Assembly: GCF_002896875.1 (NCBI RefSeq)
Contig: NZ_CP023278.1
Location: 2,666,001 to 2,730,000, forward strand
Source: Nostoc sp. CENA543
Lineage (GTDB): Bacteria > Cyanobacteriota > Cyanobacteriia > Cyanobacteriales > Nostocaceae
DNA length: 64,000 nt
Direction: 5' to 3'
In this document: positions 25,918 through 34,735 of the stretch, one piece after another
Layout of the letters: each line of letters opens with the position of its first letter
Numbering within the stretch: the stretch's first letter is position 1
Notes under the pieces: model-generated
What the model was told of the DNA's origin: nothing
Database searches by the model: none
The model's input: the letters and a program-made list of their open reading frames with translations, nothing else
Program-made: the position numbers and the translations under genes

Positions 25918-26532
25918 TTAAGGGGTTATAGTTATTGTTGTATCTAATTTGTAGGTATCAGCATCCGTGACATCGAACTGCTGCTCCGCCTTATTTACAT
26001 TGATGGTGAGGCTGGTTACTTCAGGTTCATCACCTAAGTCAAAGAAGCCAGGCGAGACTAAATCGCTGGTGTCAGCCATCTCGGTTACTCTAAACTCGCA
26101 ATCAAAGCTAAAGTTAGCTGACAGCAGCCAGTTCTTGTGTTCATCTTCAGTGCGGCTGATGGTAACTGGGTCGGGTTCCTGGTAAGGTAGAAACTGGGTG
26201 ATATCTGGGTGGGGCGAGCGTATCAAAGCTAGAACCTGGATGTTACTGACCACGCCTTCCACAGCTTTAAACGGTAGTGAGTTTAGAGACTGATTACCAT
26301 CAAATATCCACGTAACCCTGTAGGGAAACCTTCCACTAGCCACTACACCGTTATGACCTTCTTTCCTACACAGGTACTCTTGAAGGGGTAACTCGATTGC
26401 ACTGTTGGCAAAGATGTTAAACCCACCACGGTTGTAGTAGAGGACATCTGGCTCATCAACATCCCATCTATATACAGGTATGTTGTTATTTATGAAGTCC
26501 CTGATAGCTTGCCGCGCTGTGTCTAGGTTCAT
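25918..26532 (-). CDS. Neck/tail terminator-type protein
   Basis: 204 residues. No firm family, but the position just before the sheath and the composition (YRWDVDEPDVLYYNRGG, RVTWIFDGNQSLNSLPFKAV, IQVLALIRSPHPDIT) suit a tail terminator or sheath terminator. It overlaps the upstream gene by four bases. Function inferred mainly from gene order. Confidence 0.65.
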   Translation of the reverse strand: MNLDTARQAIRDFINNNIPVYRWDVDEPDVLYYNRGGFNIFANSAIELPLQEYLCRKEGHNGVVASGRFPYRVTWIFDGNQSLNSLPFKAVEGVVSNIQVLALIRSPHPDITQFLPYQEPDPVTISRTEDEHKNWLLSANFSFDCEFRVTEMADTSDLVSPGFFDLGDEPEVTSLTINVNKAEQQFDVTDADTYKLDTTITITP

Positions 26533-27002
26533 CGGCGGTCAGCCTCCATCCTCAGTACAAGTATCCAGCGTGTCGGGTCGTTGTCGCTTAGATATATAAG
26601 CTTGGAGAAGTACCCGTCTAGCGTCTTGGTTATGGGGTTGGCGTAGGCGATCGCACCATCTTGTGTTAGCGGCGGGTCTACCATGTACATTGTCTTAACC
26701 CCACCATGCACCGTGAAGAAACTCTTGGGGTATGTTCTAGGTATCTCAGCTTGTAAGTCTGAGGCTGAGATAAACAGGTTGTCAACACCTTCACTAGCTA
26801 CCTGTAGGTTAACTAGGCGGGGCGGTACGTTTGTAATGTAAGGACGTGGACTAATTAAGGTGTCGGTGATAGTTGAGGTTTTAGCAGTGTGGTTGTGTAC
26901 TATTCTCCTGACTAACAGGTGCCTACGCTGCGGTAAACCTAGCTTTTCTTCTATGCCACCAACCTTAGCCTCTACCTTCGCTAGCTTTTCATATAGCGTC
27001 AT
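26529..27002 (-). CDS. Hypothetical neck/virion protein, 157 aa
   Basis: A helical N-terminus (KLAKVEAKVGGIEEKLG) is followed by a beta-rich domain with several Pro/Arg turns. I do not recognise the family. It lies between the gp10-like neck protein and the terminator-type protein, overlapping both, so a head-tail connector role is likely. Many phages have a poorly conserved gene here. Confidence 0.6.
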   Translation of the reverse strand: MTLYEKLAKVEAKVGGIEEKLGLPQRRHLLVRRIVHNHTAKTSTITDTLISPRPYITNVPPRLVNLQVASEGVDNLFISASDLQAEIPRTYPKSFFTVHGGVKTMYMVDPPLTQDGAIAYANPITKTLDGYFSKLIYLSDNDPTRWILVLRMEADRR

Positions 27003-27297
27003 AGCCCCGCCTCAACTCATCTCGTAGGTGCTTTTCTACCTGTGGGATAGTGCGGTTATATAGACCGATGCGCTGACTCACGATATCGGCGTAGCGTACA
27101 TCATTGGTGATGAATAACTCACGGCGTTGTGGCGTTACAGTCCAGCCATCTCGCATATTACCAGTCCTAACAGGGGTCTCACTTCTAACTCTGTTTAAAG
27201 CCCAGTCACTGGTAGCCTCGATGGACTCCTGAACTACTTTTAGGGTTATATCTTTCTCGAAGATTTTACCTCTGGTGCTGACTGAGTAGCGGAGCAT
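26989..27297 (-). CDS. HK97 gp10-like head-tail/tail completion protein
   Basis: 102 residues. The pattern of helix, then RSETPVRTGNMRDGWTVTP, then a beta hairpin and YADIVSQR, is characteristic of the HK97 gp10-like (Z-type) tail completion family. These proteins act at the neck to let tails join filled heads. It sits among the neck genes between capsid and sheath. Confidence 0.78.
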   Translation of the reverse strand: MLRYSVSTRGKIFEKDITLKVVQESIEATSDWALNRVRSETPVRTGNMRDGWTVTPQRRELFITNDVRYADIVSQRIGLYNRTIPQVEKHLRDELRRGYDAI

Positions 27298-27302
27298 GGG
27301 CT

Positions 27303-27653
27303 TTACCAGTAAGAGTGGGTTTTATTAGCGTGTGGGAAGTACCTGTCTCTAGCTACCCCAATACCCAGAATGCTAGAAAGCTCTCGGACTAGGTTATAGC
27401 CTGAGAGCTTAAGTTGTCGGGTGTGATAGCTATAGTTTAGCTTTGTGCCGCGTGACTCAGCCACGTAGTTGTCGGCACGTACATCAACTAATTGCTGGTC
27501 TATGGTATCTAATTCACCCAGGATGGCGAGCGCTCGGTCTATGACAGCTTGCGTGTGCTCAAGTTCTAACTGTGAGCGAGTGAGGGTAGAAAACTGAGCA
27601 TAGCCACAGACTAGCTCAATCCTCTCTATCTCATCCTGTGATAGGTAAGCCAT
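27303..27653 (-). CDS. Putative head-tail connector/adaptor, 116 aa
   Basis: A mostly helical protein (LSQDEIERIELVCGYAQ, RQLKLSGYNLVRELSSIL) directly after the capsid gene. Head-tail adaptors at this position (gp6/gp15 type) are likewise short and helical, but I see no diagnostic motif. The start is unambiguous, five bases after the capsid stop. Assigned by position and shape. Confidence 0.65.
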   Translation of the reverse strand: MAYLSQDEIERIELVCGYAQFSTLTRSQLELEHTQAVIDRALAILGELDTIDQQLVDVRADNYVAESRGTKLNYSYHTRQLKLSGYNLVRELSSILGIGVARDRYFPHANKTHSYW

Positions 27654-27657
27654 AGGA

Positions 27658-28617
27658 TTAGGTGATAGCGAACAGACCGGCTACAGACTTAGGACGATTC
27701 TTAATCTTTAACTGGGGCTTGGCATAAACAACATACTGTTCAGCGTCAGGGTTGTTGTTCTCAATCTTGCCAATAGCAAACTGAATACCACGGCGGTTAT
27801 CAGTGTTATTTTGACCAAAGGTATATAGCTCGATATCACGGCTATCAACAAAGTAAAACTTGTTCAATGGTGCGTAGATGTCAGCAATGATGGGTCTACC
27901 TTTGTAGGCGATGCCGGTGTAGCCAATGTCCGCGGTGGACTGTCCTAAAGGTGCTGGCTGAATGTTAGCCTGTGCAGCAAACAAAGCACGATAGCTAGAG
28001 ACAAGTTCAGGGGAGCAGAAGATGGCATTATAGGTACCGCCTTTTCTCATCAAAGCATTGTCTACAGCTTCTAAAAGTGTAGTTGTTAAAGCTCGGTTAG
28101 TACCGTTGGTGTTTACAACTGGAGTCCAACCTGTGTAGGTTGCTTGAGCAATACCAGCATAGGTAGTAGCGGTTAGGCAGGTGTCTACACCGACGATACC
28201 GGCGTTAGAGTTGTTTGCACCTGTACCTGAGTAGATGCCTGTTGCCATAGTCTCAAGGCAGACTCTAATCGCGCTGTTTACATCAGATGCAAACAAGTCA
28301 CGCAGCGCACCTTTACCAATAGCTCTAGCTTCAGCAATATCTTCTTTCAACAACTGGAAGGAAGACTCAACACGAATACGTCCAATGGCTAAAGAAGCTT
28401 GAACATAATCATCATCGTTGAATGCTGTAACAGCAGCAGAGGTGGTAACAGTACGGGCTTGAGCTCCGCCGACGTTAACGTTCCACTTAAGCTGAGTCTG
28501 ACTAGTTACCCGCTTTTGCACAGCATTGAGCATGGGGTAATCAGTCAGGGGAACTTGTGCGACTTCCTCATCAACGATGAACTGAAGCGCGTCAATAGGA
28601 GAAATAATTGTAGCCAT
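27658..28617 (-). CDS. Major capsid protein
   Basis: 319 residues. The order helix-rich N-arm, E-loop-like segment (QARTVTTSAAVTAFNDDDYV), spine helix (QLLKEDIAEARAIGKGALRD), P-domain and a C-terminal strand set (AIFCSPELVSSYRAL, YKGRPIIADIYAP, KFYFVDSRDIELYTFG) matches HK97-fold capsid proteins. It lies between the scaffold and neck genes. No protease domain is evident in the neighbourhood, so maturation may involve scaffold release rather than cleavage. Confidence 0.9.
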   Translation of the reverse strand: MATIISPIDALQFIVDEEVAQVPLTDYPMLNAVQKRVTSQTQLKWNVNVGGAQARTVTTSAAVTAFNDDDYVQASLAIGRIRVESSFQLLKEDIAEARAIGKGALRDLFASDVNSAIRVCLETMATGIYSGTGANNSNAGIVGVDTCLTATTYAGIAQATYTGWTPVVNTNGTNRALTTTLLEAVDNALMRKGGTYNAIFCSPELVSSYRALFAAQANIQPAPLGQSTADIGYTGIAYKGRPIIADIYAPLNKFYFVDSRDIELYTFGQNNTDNRRGIQFAIGKIENNNPDAEQYVVYAKPQLKIKNRPKSVAGLFAIT

Positions 28618-28619
28618 GT

Positions 28620-29192
28620 TTAACCGAAGTGTTCAAAGAGTATATCTTCAGCGGTCTTATCTTTATTAGGAGTAGTGTCCTGAGTCTTAGTCTCAGTAGC
28701 TCCACTACCATTCACACCGGAAGCAGGAACAAACAGCTTACCGTCTTCACTCTTGAGGAAATCTTGCAGGGCAGTAGCCAGAGGTTTAATTCCTACCTGT
28801 GGAGACTCTACATACCAGGTTCCATCTTCTTGCTTGAGGTACTGACCATAATCAGTCATGAATACCTTCTGTAGCAAGCCGGGGGACAGTGCCTTTACCT
28901 GGTTAATAGCTTCAGCTAAGCCAGAGCGCTTGAGTGCCTCAAAAGCTTGCTTATCCTTAGCCTCCAGCGAAGCTTGCAGCTCAGAGATTTGTTGCTTGAG
29001 GGACTTAAGCGTGAGACTTTCTTTCTCTGTCTCTTCAGTCTTCTCAGGCTGAGCTGGCTGAGCCAGTTTCTTAAACTCACGGGTTAGGTTAGCTGCTAAA
29101 CCTTGGTTAGCGGTGATGATTTCCTGTTTGATTTCAGAGCGGAAGCCCTCTAGTTGTTGAGTAACTAGAGCCTGTATTTCTTCGGGTGTCAT
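28620..29192 (-). CDS. Capsid scaffolding protein
   Basis: 190 residues, very rich in Gln, Glu and Lys, with a long coiled coil (about 20-75: LKSLKQQISELQASLEAKDK) and an acidic C-terminus (DKTAEDILFEHFG). This composition and its place immediately before the capsid gene are typical of scaffold proteins. The C-terminal segment would bind capsid subunits. Confidence 0.82.
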   Translation of the reverse strand: MTPEEIQALVTQQLEGFRSEIKQEIITANQGLAANLTREFKKLAQPAQPEKTEETEKESLTLKSLKQQISELQASLEAKDKQAFEALKRSGLAEAINQVKALSPGLLQKVFMTDYGQYLKQEDGTWYVESPQVGIKPLATALQDFLKSEDGKLFVPASGVNGSGATETKTQDTTPNKDKTAEDILFEHFG

Positions 29193-29254
29193 GCGTATAT
29201 CCTTATGAATAAAAGGTGTCTGCTATAAGTCCCCAGCAGTAGGGGTAATCTGGT

Positions 29255-30760
29255 TTATAAGGCGGTGCCAGTTGCCTCTATAATTATGTTTTCGTCACTT
29301 TGTAGCATCTGGTCTATCTCGTCATTGATAGCTTGCTGCTGCTCAGCGCTGAGGTTTCCTACCAGAAGGTTGACAATCTGACTGTAGGTGAGTTTATAAG
29401 CCGTGGGCGGTAGGTTAGCTCTAAGCACAGAGAAGTTGATACCTGTTAGGTTGCTAACTTCCTCAATCAAAGACTCTAAGGTGTTGTTCTCGAAGTTAGA
29501 CAACCCAGTGACGGAGATAAGTTCAGGATTAGCCAGCCCAGCCGAGCGTGCAACTAGTTGTAAGACTTGCTGGTAGCACTGGCATAGCAATGCACCATAT
29601 TCTCGTAAGATGGCTTCCTGCTTTACGAAGTCCATCTGCTTAGACACACCGGACTGGCGTATAGCTTCAGTGGTAACAGAGCCACCACCTAGAGATACTA
29701 AATCACGTACTTCAGCTTTGATAGACTCTAGAGTCTTGTTGATGTGCTCAACAATCGTGCCTTGCGGCTCGTTCCACTCGAACTTCTCTAACTCTAGGAC
29801 GTGTTGCAGTCCAGTCTTTAATGGTTCTATCTCTGTGTAACTCTCGGTCAAGTCACCGTCAGGCATGACAGTGCGTTTGTAGGTGCGTTGGAAGTATGCC
29901 AGCGTGAGCATATCATGGCGGCTGTGCTCAGTCTTTAAGTGTTCTAGGGCTTTAGGATATGCCTGGTTTCCTACCCACAGGTTATCGGGTAGTTCTAACT
30001 TTATAACTGGCAGGGTGTTTAAGCCGTGGGCTATTTCAGACGTAAGGGAGACTTCAGTCTCGTCATTGACTGGCTCACCATTAACCTTCTCAATCTTCCC
30101 TGACTTAGATAGTTCAACTACAGCAGAGTAGGTGGCAACCGAGCGCTCGTCTATGAACTTCCAGGTAACAACTGTCTGTGGTTCCTGTGCGGGGTTTGGT
30201 TGTATCTTAAATTGCTGTCGAACCTTAATCCACCGCAGTCTACTATCTTCATACCAATCTGTAACTTGGAAGGGGGAATAAGCAACTACATAGGGGCGTA
30301 AACCTAACACCTGCTCTTGCAATCTATTGGCTGGGCGGACGGCGCTGGGTGGCTTATCGACGTGTAGGAACACCTTCCCAAACTTCAACACTTCACGGAA
30401 GACGTGGGAGATTAACTCTTTCTCTGAGCGCCCGTTTAATGATGTATCTTCCCTAAACTCGTTCCAGAAGTTTTCATCACTTACTAAGCCGGAGACAACC
30501 AGACTAGAGTTACTAAGCTTGCTGACTTGCTGGCTGATAGCGGAGCCCAATAAGTTGGTATAGCAGTATTTACTCAGGCGAGTTTCGTATAGTTCCTGGG
30601 TCTCACCAGGGCGGCGGGGTAGAAACTCCTCTAGGTTCTTCTCTAGGCGATGACCACCTGCGGTTAATAAGTCAATGCGGCGCAGGGAGTTGATGCTAGA
30701 TAGATAGTCATCGTGACAGGTTTCTAGCAGCTTAAACTTTAATTTAGCGGGGTATGTCAT
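29255..30760 (-). CDS. Portal protein (DUF4055-type)
   Basis: 501 residues. Segments such as RRPGETQELYETRLSKYCYT, LVSLGGGSVTTEAIRQSG and a C-terminal helical bundle resemble portal proteins annotated as DUF4055. The portal forms the ring through which DNA is packaged. It overlaps the TerL stop by four bases and is followed 60 bp later by the scaffold gene. Length is normal for the family. Confidence 0.85.
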   Translation of the reverse strand: MTYPAKLKFKLLETCHDDYLSSINSLRRIDLLTAGGHRLEKNLEEFLPRRPGETQELYETRLSKYCYTNLLGSAISQQVSKLSNSSLVVSGLVSDENFWNEFREDTSLNGRSEKELISHVFREVLKFGKVFLHVDKPPSAVRPANRLQEQVLGLRPYVVAYSPFQVTDWYEDSRLRWIKVRQQFKIQPNPAQEPQTVVTWKFIDERSVATYSAVVELSKSGKIEKVNGEPVNDETEVSLTSEIAHGLNTLPVIKLELPDNLWVGNQAYPKALEHLKTEHSRHDMLTLAYFQRTYKRTVMPDGDLTESYTEIEPLKTGLQHVLELEKFEWNEPQGTIVEHINKTLESIKAEVRDLVSLGGGSVTTEAIRQSGVSKQMDFVKQEAILREYGALLCQCYQQVLQLVARSAGLANPELISVTGLSNFENNTLESLIEEVSNLTGINFSVLRANLPPTAYKLTYSQIVNLLVGNLSAEQQQAINDEIDQMLQSDENIIIEATGTAL

Positions 30761-32022
30761 AGTAAATTCTTTCTCTGAATGGCACTATAAAGCGTTGCTA
30801 TGCAATAGCGTGAACTGTCAACGTAGTGATCTGGCTGACCATCAGCAGGTTGATTGAGAATAGTTCCATCCCTATCCTGCTTACGGTGGTAGCTCTGGAA
30901 CTGGTTAATTAAGGTTTTTAGACTCGACTTAATGTGTAGACAGTCACGATAAAATAAGTTGTTCATTATCTGACAACCTTCCACAACACCAACAGCGCGG
31001 CGGTCTACTGCTACAGCCTTCTCCATACCTCTAATACCGTGTTTCCGTCCGTACTCACGGGAGGCTTTAATGCTGGCAGGTCTATCATCAGGTAGGTAAC
31101 TCCGGTAAACGTTGTATTGCCGACAGAAAGCCGCCATCTTGCCGAGGAATTCGTCTTGTACTATAGGCTGACTAGTTTGGTTTAACCAGCCGTCTAAAAC
31201 GAGGAACCTACTGTGATCTTTGGTCAAGCCGACTACGACAATACATGGGTTAACATCACCCCAGTCGATACCGAGGTAGTAGGTCAAGTCTTCCATAGGT
31301 GTTTTATCTATTAGATGTCTGTCTCGCATCTCATCGAAGAACTGCCCATCAAAAGACTCAAAGCTTGCACGGTACTCCTGGTTATATATCTTCTCAGGTA
31401 GCTCTTTCCTAGCTTGTACTAGCTTAGACAGGGGGATGTATGGGTTATGCTTCGTGAAGTAGTGGTGGAAACTCCACTCAGGGCTAGCGATCGCATCTAG
31501 GTGAAACTTATATAGCCAGTGAGCCTTGCCTTTCGGTGTGCAGGTTAGCAGGGCAGAACTACCAGGTGTGTCAGACAGGGCGGGAACAATAACATACTGC
31601 CAGACAGCTAGCTTAATGTCTTGAAACTCGTCAGCACCACAGAAGTAAATCTTTAACCCACGCAAGCTATCGCCATCATCGTCGTTACATCCCCTAATGA
31701 GGATATCGGGGCGCTCGCCTGCCATGATGATTCTAGACTCAGACTTATTAATCCCAGCTACGAAAGGTACGCCAGCCAGTAAGTTCTCTAATGGTTTCCA
31801 GTGAATCTGTCTCGCCTGTTTAAGTGTGGGCATGACCAGTAGATTGACTGGGGGTGAGGCGGGGTCATATACACCGTTGAAGGTAAGCGAGCGCTCAATT
31901 ACCTTGGTAAGCATAAGTCTTGACTTACCAAACCTCCTCCCTGAGAGTAAAAGGTTAAACGGCTTAGGGTCTTGAAACACCCGCATCTGGTTAGGATGTA
32001 AATCAAGCTTAAAGCTGCTCAT
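30757..32022 (-). CDS. terL: Terminase large subunit
   Basis: 421 residues. The ATPase half has Walker A SGRRFGKS (27-34) and Walker B IYFCGADEFQD (about 128-138). The nuclease half has GIDWGDVNP (about 245-253), a middle acidic site (LPDDRPASI) and a C-terminal HYVDSSRY, matching the acidic triad of the RNase H-like packaging nuclease. It cuts and pumps phage DNA into the prohead. It overlaps TerS by 14 bp. Confidence 0.95.
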   Translation of the reverse strand: MSSFKLDLHPNQMRVFQDPKPFNLLLSGRRFGKSRLMLTKVIERSLTFNGVYDPASPPVNLLVMPTLKQARQIHWKPLENLLAGVPFVAGINKSESRIIMAGERPDILIRGCNDDDGDSLRGLKIYFCGADEFQDIKLAVWQYVIVPALSDTPGSSALLTCTPKGKAHWLYKFHLDAIASPEWSFHHYFTKHNPYIPLSKLVQARKELPEKIYNQEYRASFESFDGQFFDEMRDRHLIDKTPMEDLTYYLGIDWGDVNPCIVVVGLTKDHSRFLVLDGWLNQTSQPIVQDEFLGKMAAFCRQYNVYRSYLPDDRPASIKASREYGRKHGIRGMEKAVAVDRRAVGVVEGCQIMNNLFYRDCLHIKSSLKTLINQFQSYHRKQDRDGTILNQPADGQPDHYVDSSRYCIATLYSAIQRKNLL

Positions 32023-32461
32023 ACTCTTCAGGTTCGATTGGGATATCTTCTTGAGGTGGGGAGTGGCTACTTATAATCACCTGCGTATTAGGTGCCACGA
32101 CTTCAGCGGTAAGTTCTTCCTTAATAAGCTTTACAGCAGCTACGGCAGCAGCCTCATGACCATTCTGCATAGCAGCTTCTAGTATCTTCTCTAGAGATTG
32201 GATTCTTAGTATCTTGTGCCCTAACTTAATGACTCCAGTTGCCTTCGCTACCCTTAAGCAATAGCCATCATCAGAGGACATCTTTTTCACTATAGGCTCA
32301 GACCTCTCAAGGCTCTTGGTGCATTGCTTGTAGGTCATTCTGATGCCGAACTGTTTCTCTACTAAAGTAGTAAGCTGGGCACGGCTGATACTAGGGTTGA
32401 GCACTCGATGAAGTGCAATGAATTCCAATTCACATTGTCTTATAGGGGAATTTCTATCCAT
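32009..32461 (-). CDS. terS: Probable terminase small subunit
   Basis: 150 residues. An N-terminal helix-turn-helix-like part (NPSISRAQLTTLVEKQFGIR) is followed by an oligomerisation-like helical region (SLEKILEAAMQNGHEAAAV) and an acidic tail (PIEPEEYEQL). No strong signature, but size, domain order and overlap with TerL support DNA-recognition terminase. It is preceded by a 70 bp gap that probably holds the late promoter or at least a break from the HTH genes upstream. Confidence 0.78.
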   Translation of the reverse strand: MDRNSPIRQCELEFIALHRVLNPSISRAQLTTLVEKQFGIRMTYKQCTKSLERSEPIVKKMSSDDGYCLRVAKATGVIKLGHKILRIQSLEKILEAAMQNGHEAAAVAAVKLIKEELTAEVVAPNTQVIISSHSPPQEDIPIEPEEYEQL

Positions 32462-32530
32462 AAGTGTAGGGGCGAAGGTGTATTGAAGTAAGAAAAGTAC
32501 CCGCGCCCCTCTACATATATGTTTTTGTCA

Positions 32531-32887
32531 TCACAGTCGAGATAGGATAACCTGCACTAATGATTCGATAGCATGAATGAGTGTAGAAGATTGCCACTCA
32601 CATAGCGGGAGTGAAGTATAGGAATGGACGTACTGACTGTTAATAAACTCTTGGTAGGTGTCGGAGGGCTGGAACTCTTGGACTATGGCACACATATGCA
32701 GTGGTTGAATAGCACACAGCGCATCATGCACATCTTCAGAGGTTAGCTGACCCCACAGAGTGTTAGTAGGGTGTAGCTCATAGAGCGGGCGTGTGAGCCA
32801 GTCTAGCCGAACATTATCTAGGTTGCCTGAGAAGTAATCAGAGAGAACTTCTACCAAGTCTCGTGTATTGATATAGCAAGTTAGCAT
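32531..32887 (-). CDS. Hypothetical prophage protein, 118 aa
   Basis: I do not recognise the family. The frame is open to 32941, but its first codon there is TTG; ATG codons at 32926 and 32887 are better starts, and GGGAAGAG precedes the latter. The product is acidic with alternating helices (TRDLVEVLSDYFSGNLDNV, SSTLIHAIESLVQVIL). Even from 32887 it overlaps the upstream HTH gene by 50 bp. Probably an early or late-switch protein between regulators and terminase. Confidence 0.55.
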   Translation of the reverse strand: MLTCYINTRDLVEVLSDYFSGNLDNVRLDWLTRPLYELHPTNTLWGQLTSEDVHDALCAIQPLHMCAIVQEFQPSDTYQEFINSQYVHSYTSLPLCEWQSSTLIHAIESLVQVILSRL

Positions 32888-33281
32888 CGAACTCTTCCCT
32901 AGTGCTGTATGGGTTTGGTTTTGCATTTTTGGTACTAACAATTAACTTCCGGTTTTCTGAGATGCACGCCGCCTTAAGTGCTTTCTCTGTATAGGCTGGT
33001 CTAGTAGCTAGCTGACCCTCTCTAACGATTAAGTGGGTGTGTTGGTCATACCAGCTCTTGATGCTGGCGTGATGCCTCTTAAAAGCAGGGTCAGTCAAGT
33101 ATTCATTAACAATGTCAGAGAGGAAGTTATTACCGTGTTTGCTGTAGCCGAAGTATTTACGAAAGCGACGCGCCAGGGTGTTATCACTAACGCCTACTTC
33201 CTTAGCTAGTCGGCAGGTAGGTTCGCCGTCTAGGTGTCGCCTGAAGAGAGATTCAAGCTTCTCCTGTGGTATATCAAGCAT
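32838..33281 (-). CDS. HTH-domain DNA-binding protein, 147 aa
   Basis: A clear helix-turn-helix lies at about 12-42 (HLDGEPTCRLAKEVGVSDNT, then LARRFRKYFG), similar to resolvase and transposase-type HTHs. The rest is helical and basic, with no catalytic motif. It lies directly upstream of the terminase genes in the same direction. A late-gene activator or a second terminase small-subunit-like DNA binder are both possible. Confidence 0.68.
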   Translation of the reverse strand: MLDIPQEKLESLFRRHLDGEPTCRLAKEVGVSDNTLARRFRKYFGYSKHGNNFLSDIVNEYLTDPAFKRHHASIKSWYDQHTHLIVREGQLATRPAYTEKALKAACISENRKLIVSTKNAKPNPYSTREEFDANLLYQYTRLGRSSL

Positions 33282-33434
33282 AGGTAAATAACTATAGGAC
33301 TATATATCTATCCTAGAAATAATGAGGGGAGAAAACAAAGCGGGGGAGCGAGGTTGGGGCAGGCTGGGTTTGGTTTTGGTTTCTTTTTTAAATTGGATAG
33401 GCTGGAAGTATAAAGATTAGAAAGGAGAAATTAA

Positions 33435-33608
33435 ATGTTTTACCCAATAATGCTCGCTATCGTAACCGCAAATATGTTAGTAGCCCTCAGACAGAGATCA
33501 TTAATCAAGAAGCGTGGTGAAGAGATTCAAGCAGTAATTGAGTATCTAGCAGAGGCGAGAAAGGATGATACAGCTAAGCATATTTCTTTTAGTTCTATAG
33601 ATGTTTAG
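33435..33608 (+). CDS. Small membrane-anchored protein, 57 aa
   Basis: One hydrophobic N-terminal segment (MFYPIMLAIVTANMLVAL) is followed by a charged helix (KKRGEEIQAVIEYLAEARK). AAAGGAGA lies seven bases before the ATG, a strong ribosome site that argues the gene is real. First of a short rightward group ending at the terminator at 34055-34095. Function unknown. Confidence 0.62.
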   Translation: MFYPIMLAIVTANMLVALRQRSLIKKRGEEIQAVIEYLAEARKDDTAKHISFSSIDV

Positions 33609-33650
33609 CTTTGTAATTATAGGGATATTGGTTATAGACAAGGAAAGACT

Positions 33651-33818
33651 ATGAAAAATGTGACGGTGCCGTTAAGTGATGAGTTATTAGCAGCCTTGAG
33701 GGATAAGGCGGAGGCACGAGGACGTACTTTGAATGAACAACTCCGAATAGCCTTGAGATTCTATGTAGCCAGCCAGTTCGTAGAACAACCCATGAAGAGA
33801 GGTAGACATCATGCCTAG
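33651..33818 (+). CDS. Ribbon-helix-helix (Arc-like) regulator, 55 aa
   Basis: A short beta strand (MKNVTVPLSDELL) is followed by two helices (AALRDKAEARGRTLNEQLRI), the pattern of Arc/CopG repressors, which bind operators as dimers of dimers. AAGGAAAG precedes the ATG. Its last eight bases overlap the next gene. A regulator of one of the dyad operators in the element is plausible but not shown. Confidence 0.72.
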   Translation: MKNVTVPLSDELLAALRDKAEARGRTLNEQLRIALRFYVASQFVEQPMKRGRHHA

Positions 33819-34056
33819 AGGTAATGTAAGACTAACCGTTAGCCGGAAGGATTATAGAACCCTGGAGAACATAGCTGATGCTGTAGGCTTTAAGTTTACC
33901 AAAGACGGTAAGGGGGCCAGCCAGATACTAAGTTTTATCTTAGCTATGTATGGCAAGAGCATCCTAGACAACTTAGAGAACACGCGGGTGATGTTTGTTG
34001 AAGAAGACCACCCAGAAGAACAAGGCTCAGGCGCTAACAAAATGGGATTTAAATAA
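33811..34056 (+). CDS. Hypothetical small protein, 81 aa
   Basis: Starts inside the last codons of the RHH gene, so translation is probably coupled. N-terminal part (NVRLTVSRKDYRTLENIADA) has a strand-helix shape reminiscent of RHH proteins, but the second helix is not typical. Acidic C-terminus. A partner or paralogue of the Arc-like protein is possible. Confidence 0.6.
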   Translation: MPRGNVRLTVSRKDYRTLENIADAVGFKFTKDGKGASQILSFILAMYGKSILDNLENTRVMFVEEDHPEEQGSGANKMGFK

Positions 34057-34095
34057 AAGAAAGACCCTGGCTTCGTCGGCTAGGGTCTCTTTCTT
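34055..34095. terminator. Bidirectional terminator between convergent genes
   Basis: AAGAAAGACCCT and AGGGTCTCTTTCTT pair (one bulge) around a 13-base loop, with A and T runs on either side. It lies between the rightward 81-aa gene and the leftward AP2 gene. Confidence 0.85.
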
Positions 34096-34735
34096 AGTAG
34101 GTAGTAGGTATACCGCGCTCCCTACAGTAAGCATCTCGGACAGTAATAGCGTCCTCTAGCAGTTTATATATACCGAGATACTTTCCATAAACAGATACCT
34201 GATATAAGTTCAGGTCTTGCTTCAGGTATATGTATTTTCCATACGGGGCGGCGTTGGTACGTTTTCTAGGCTCAGGAGGGTATAGAACAGCATCACCATA
34301 AGTAAAGTTTAGGTTTTTAGTATTGCGACCCTCATAGCGAATAGCGGCGCGGTCTACAGCTCTAGCGGCACATTCTTCAGTGTCGTAAGTTCCTAGATAT
34401 AACTGTTTACCTTGAGGGTTGTAATAGTAAGTAGCCCAGCCGCCGTGACTGTAGTAGACACCACGGTACTGGCTCTTAGGGCGCTCTTCAAACATTTCAT
34501 CTTCTGAGCGTCTGCGAACAGGAGTAGGTAAGGGAAATACTTCATACTCGAAGTTAACAGGGAGTTTAAGGTGGCGGGCATAGTTGTCATAGGTGAGGAC
34601 AGCTTGAAGTTCATACTCAAACAAACCATAGCTCTTCAAGGGTGAAGAATCTGGTAGGTACGCTTCCCAGAGTTTAAGGCGGAAGTCGTAGCGTACACCA
34701 ATAAAGGTCGGATGTTTCTTAAAATACTTAGCCAT
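34094..34735 (-). CDS. Protein with three AP2-like DNA-binding modules
   Basis: 213 residues. The middle module (about 88-145: SQYRGVYYSHGGWATYYY, LGTYDTEECAARAVDRAAIR) is a clear AP2/ERF-type domain. The first (11-62: GVRYDFRLKLWEAYL, AVLTYDNYARHLKLPVNF) and third (164-208: YLGIYKLLEDAITVRDAY) are diverged versions of the same strand-strand-strand-helix unit. In phages AP2 domains are usually joined to HNH homing endonucleases; no HNH is present here. A sequence-specific DNA-binding protein is likely; its target is unknown. Confidence 0.8.
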   Translation of the reverse strand: MAKYFKKHPTFIGVRYDFRLKLWEAYLPDSSPLKSYGLFEYELQAVLTYDNYARHLKLPVNFEYEVFPLPTPVRRRSEDEMFEERPKSQYRGVYYSHGGWATYYYNPQGKQLYLGTYDTEECAARAVDRAAIRYEGRNTKNLNFTYGDAVLYPPEPRKRTNAAPYGKYIYLKQDLNLYQVSVYGKYLGIYKLLEDAITVRDAYCRERGIPTTY

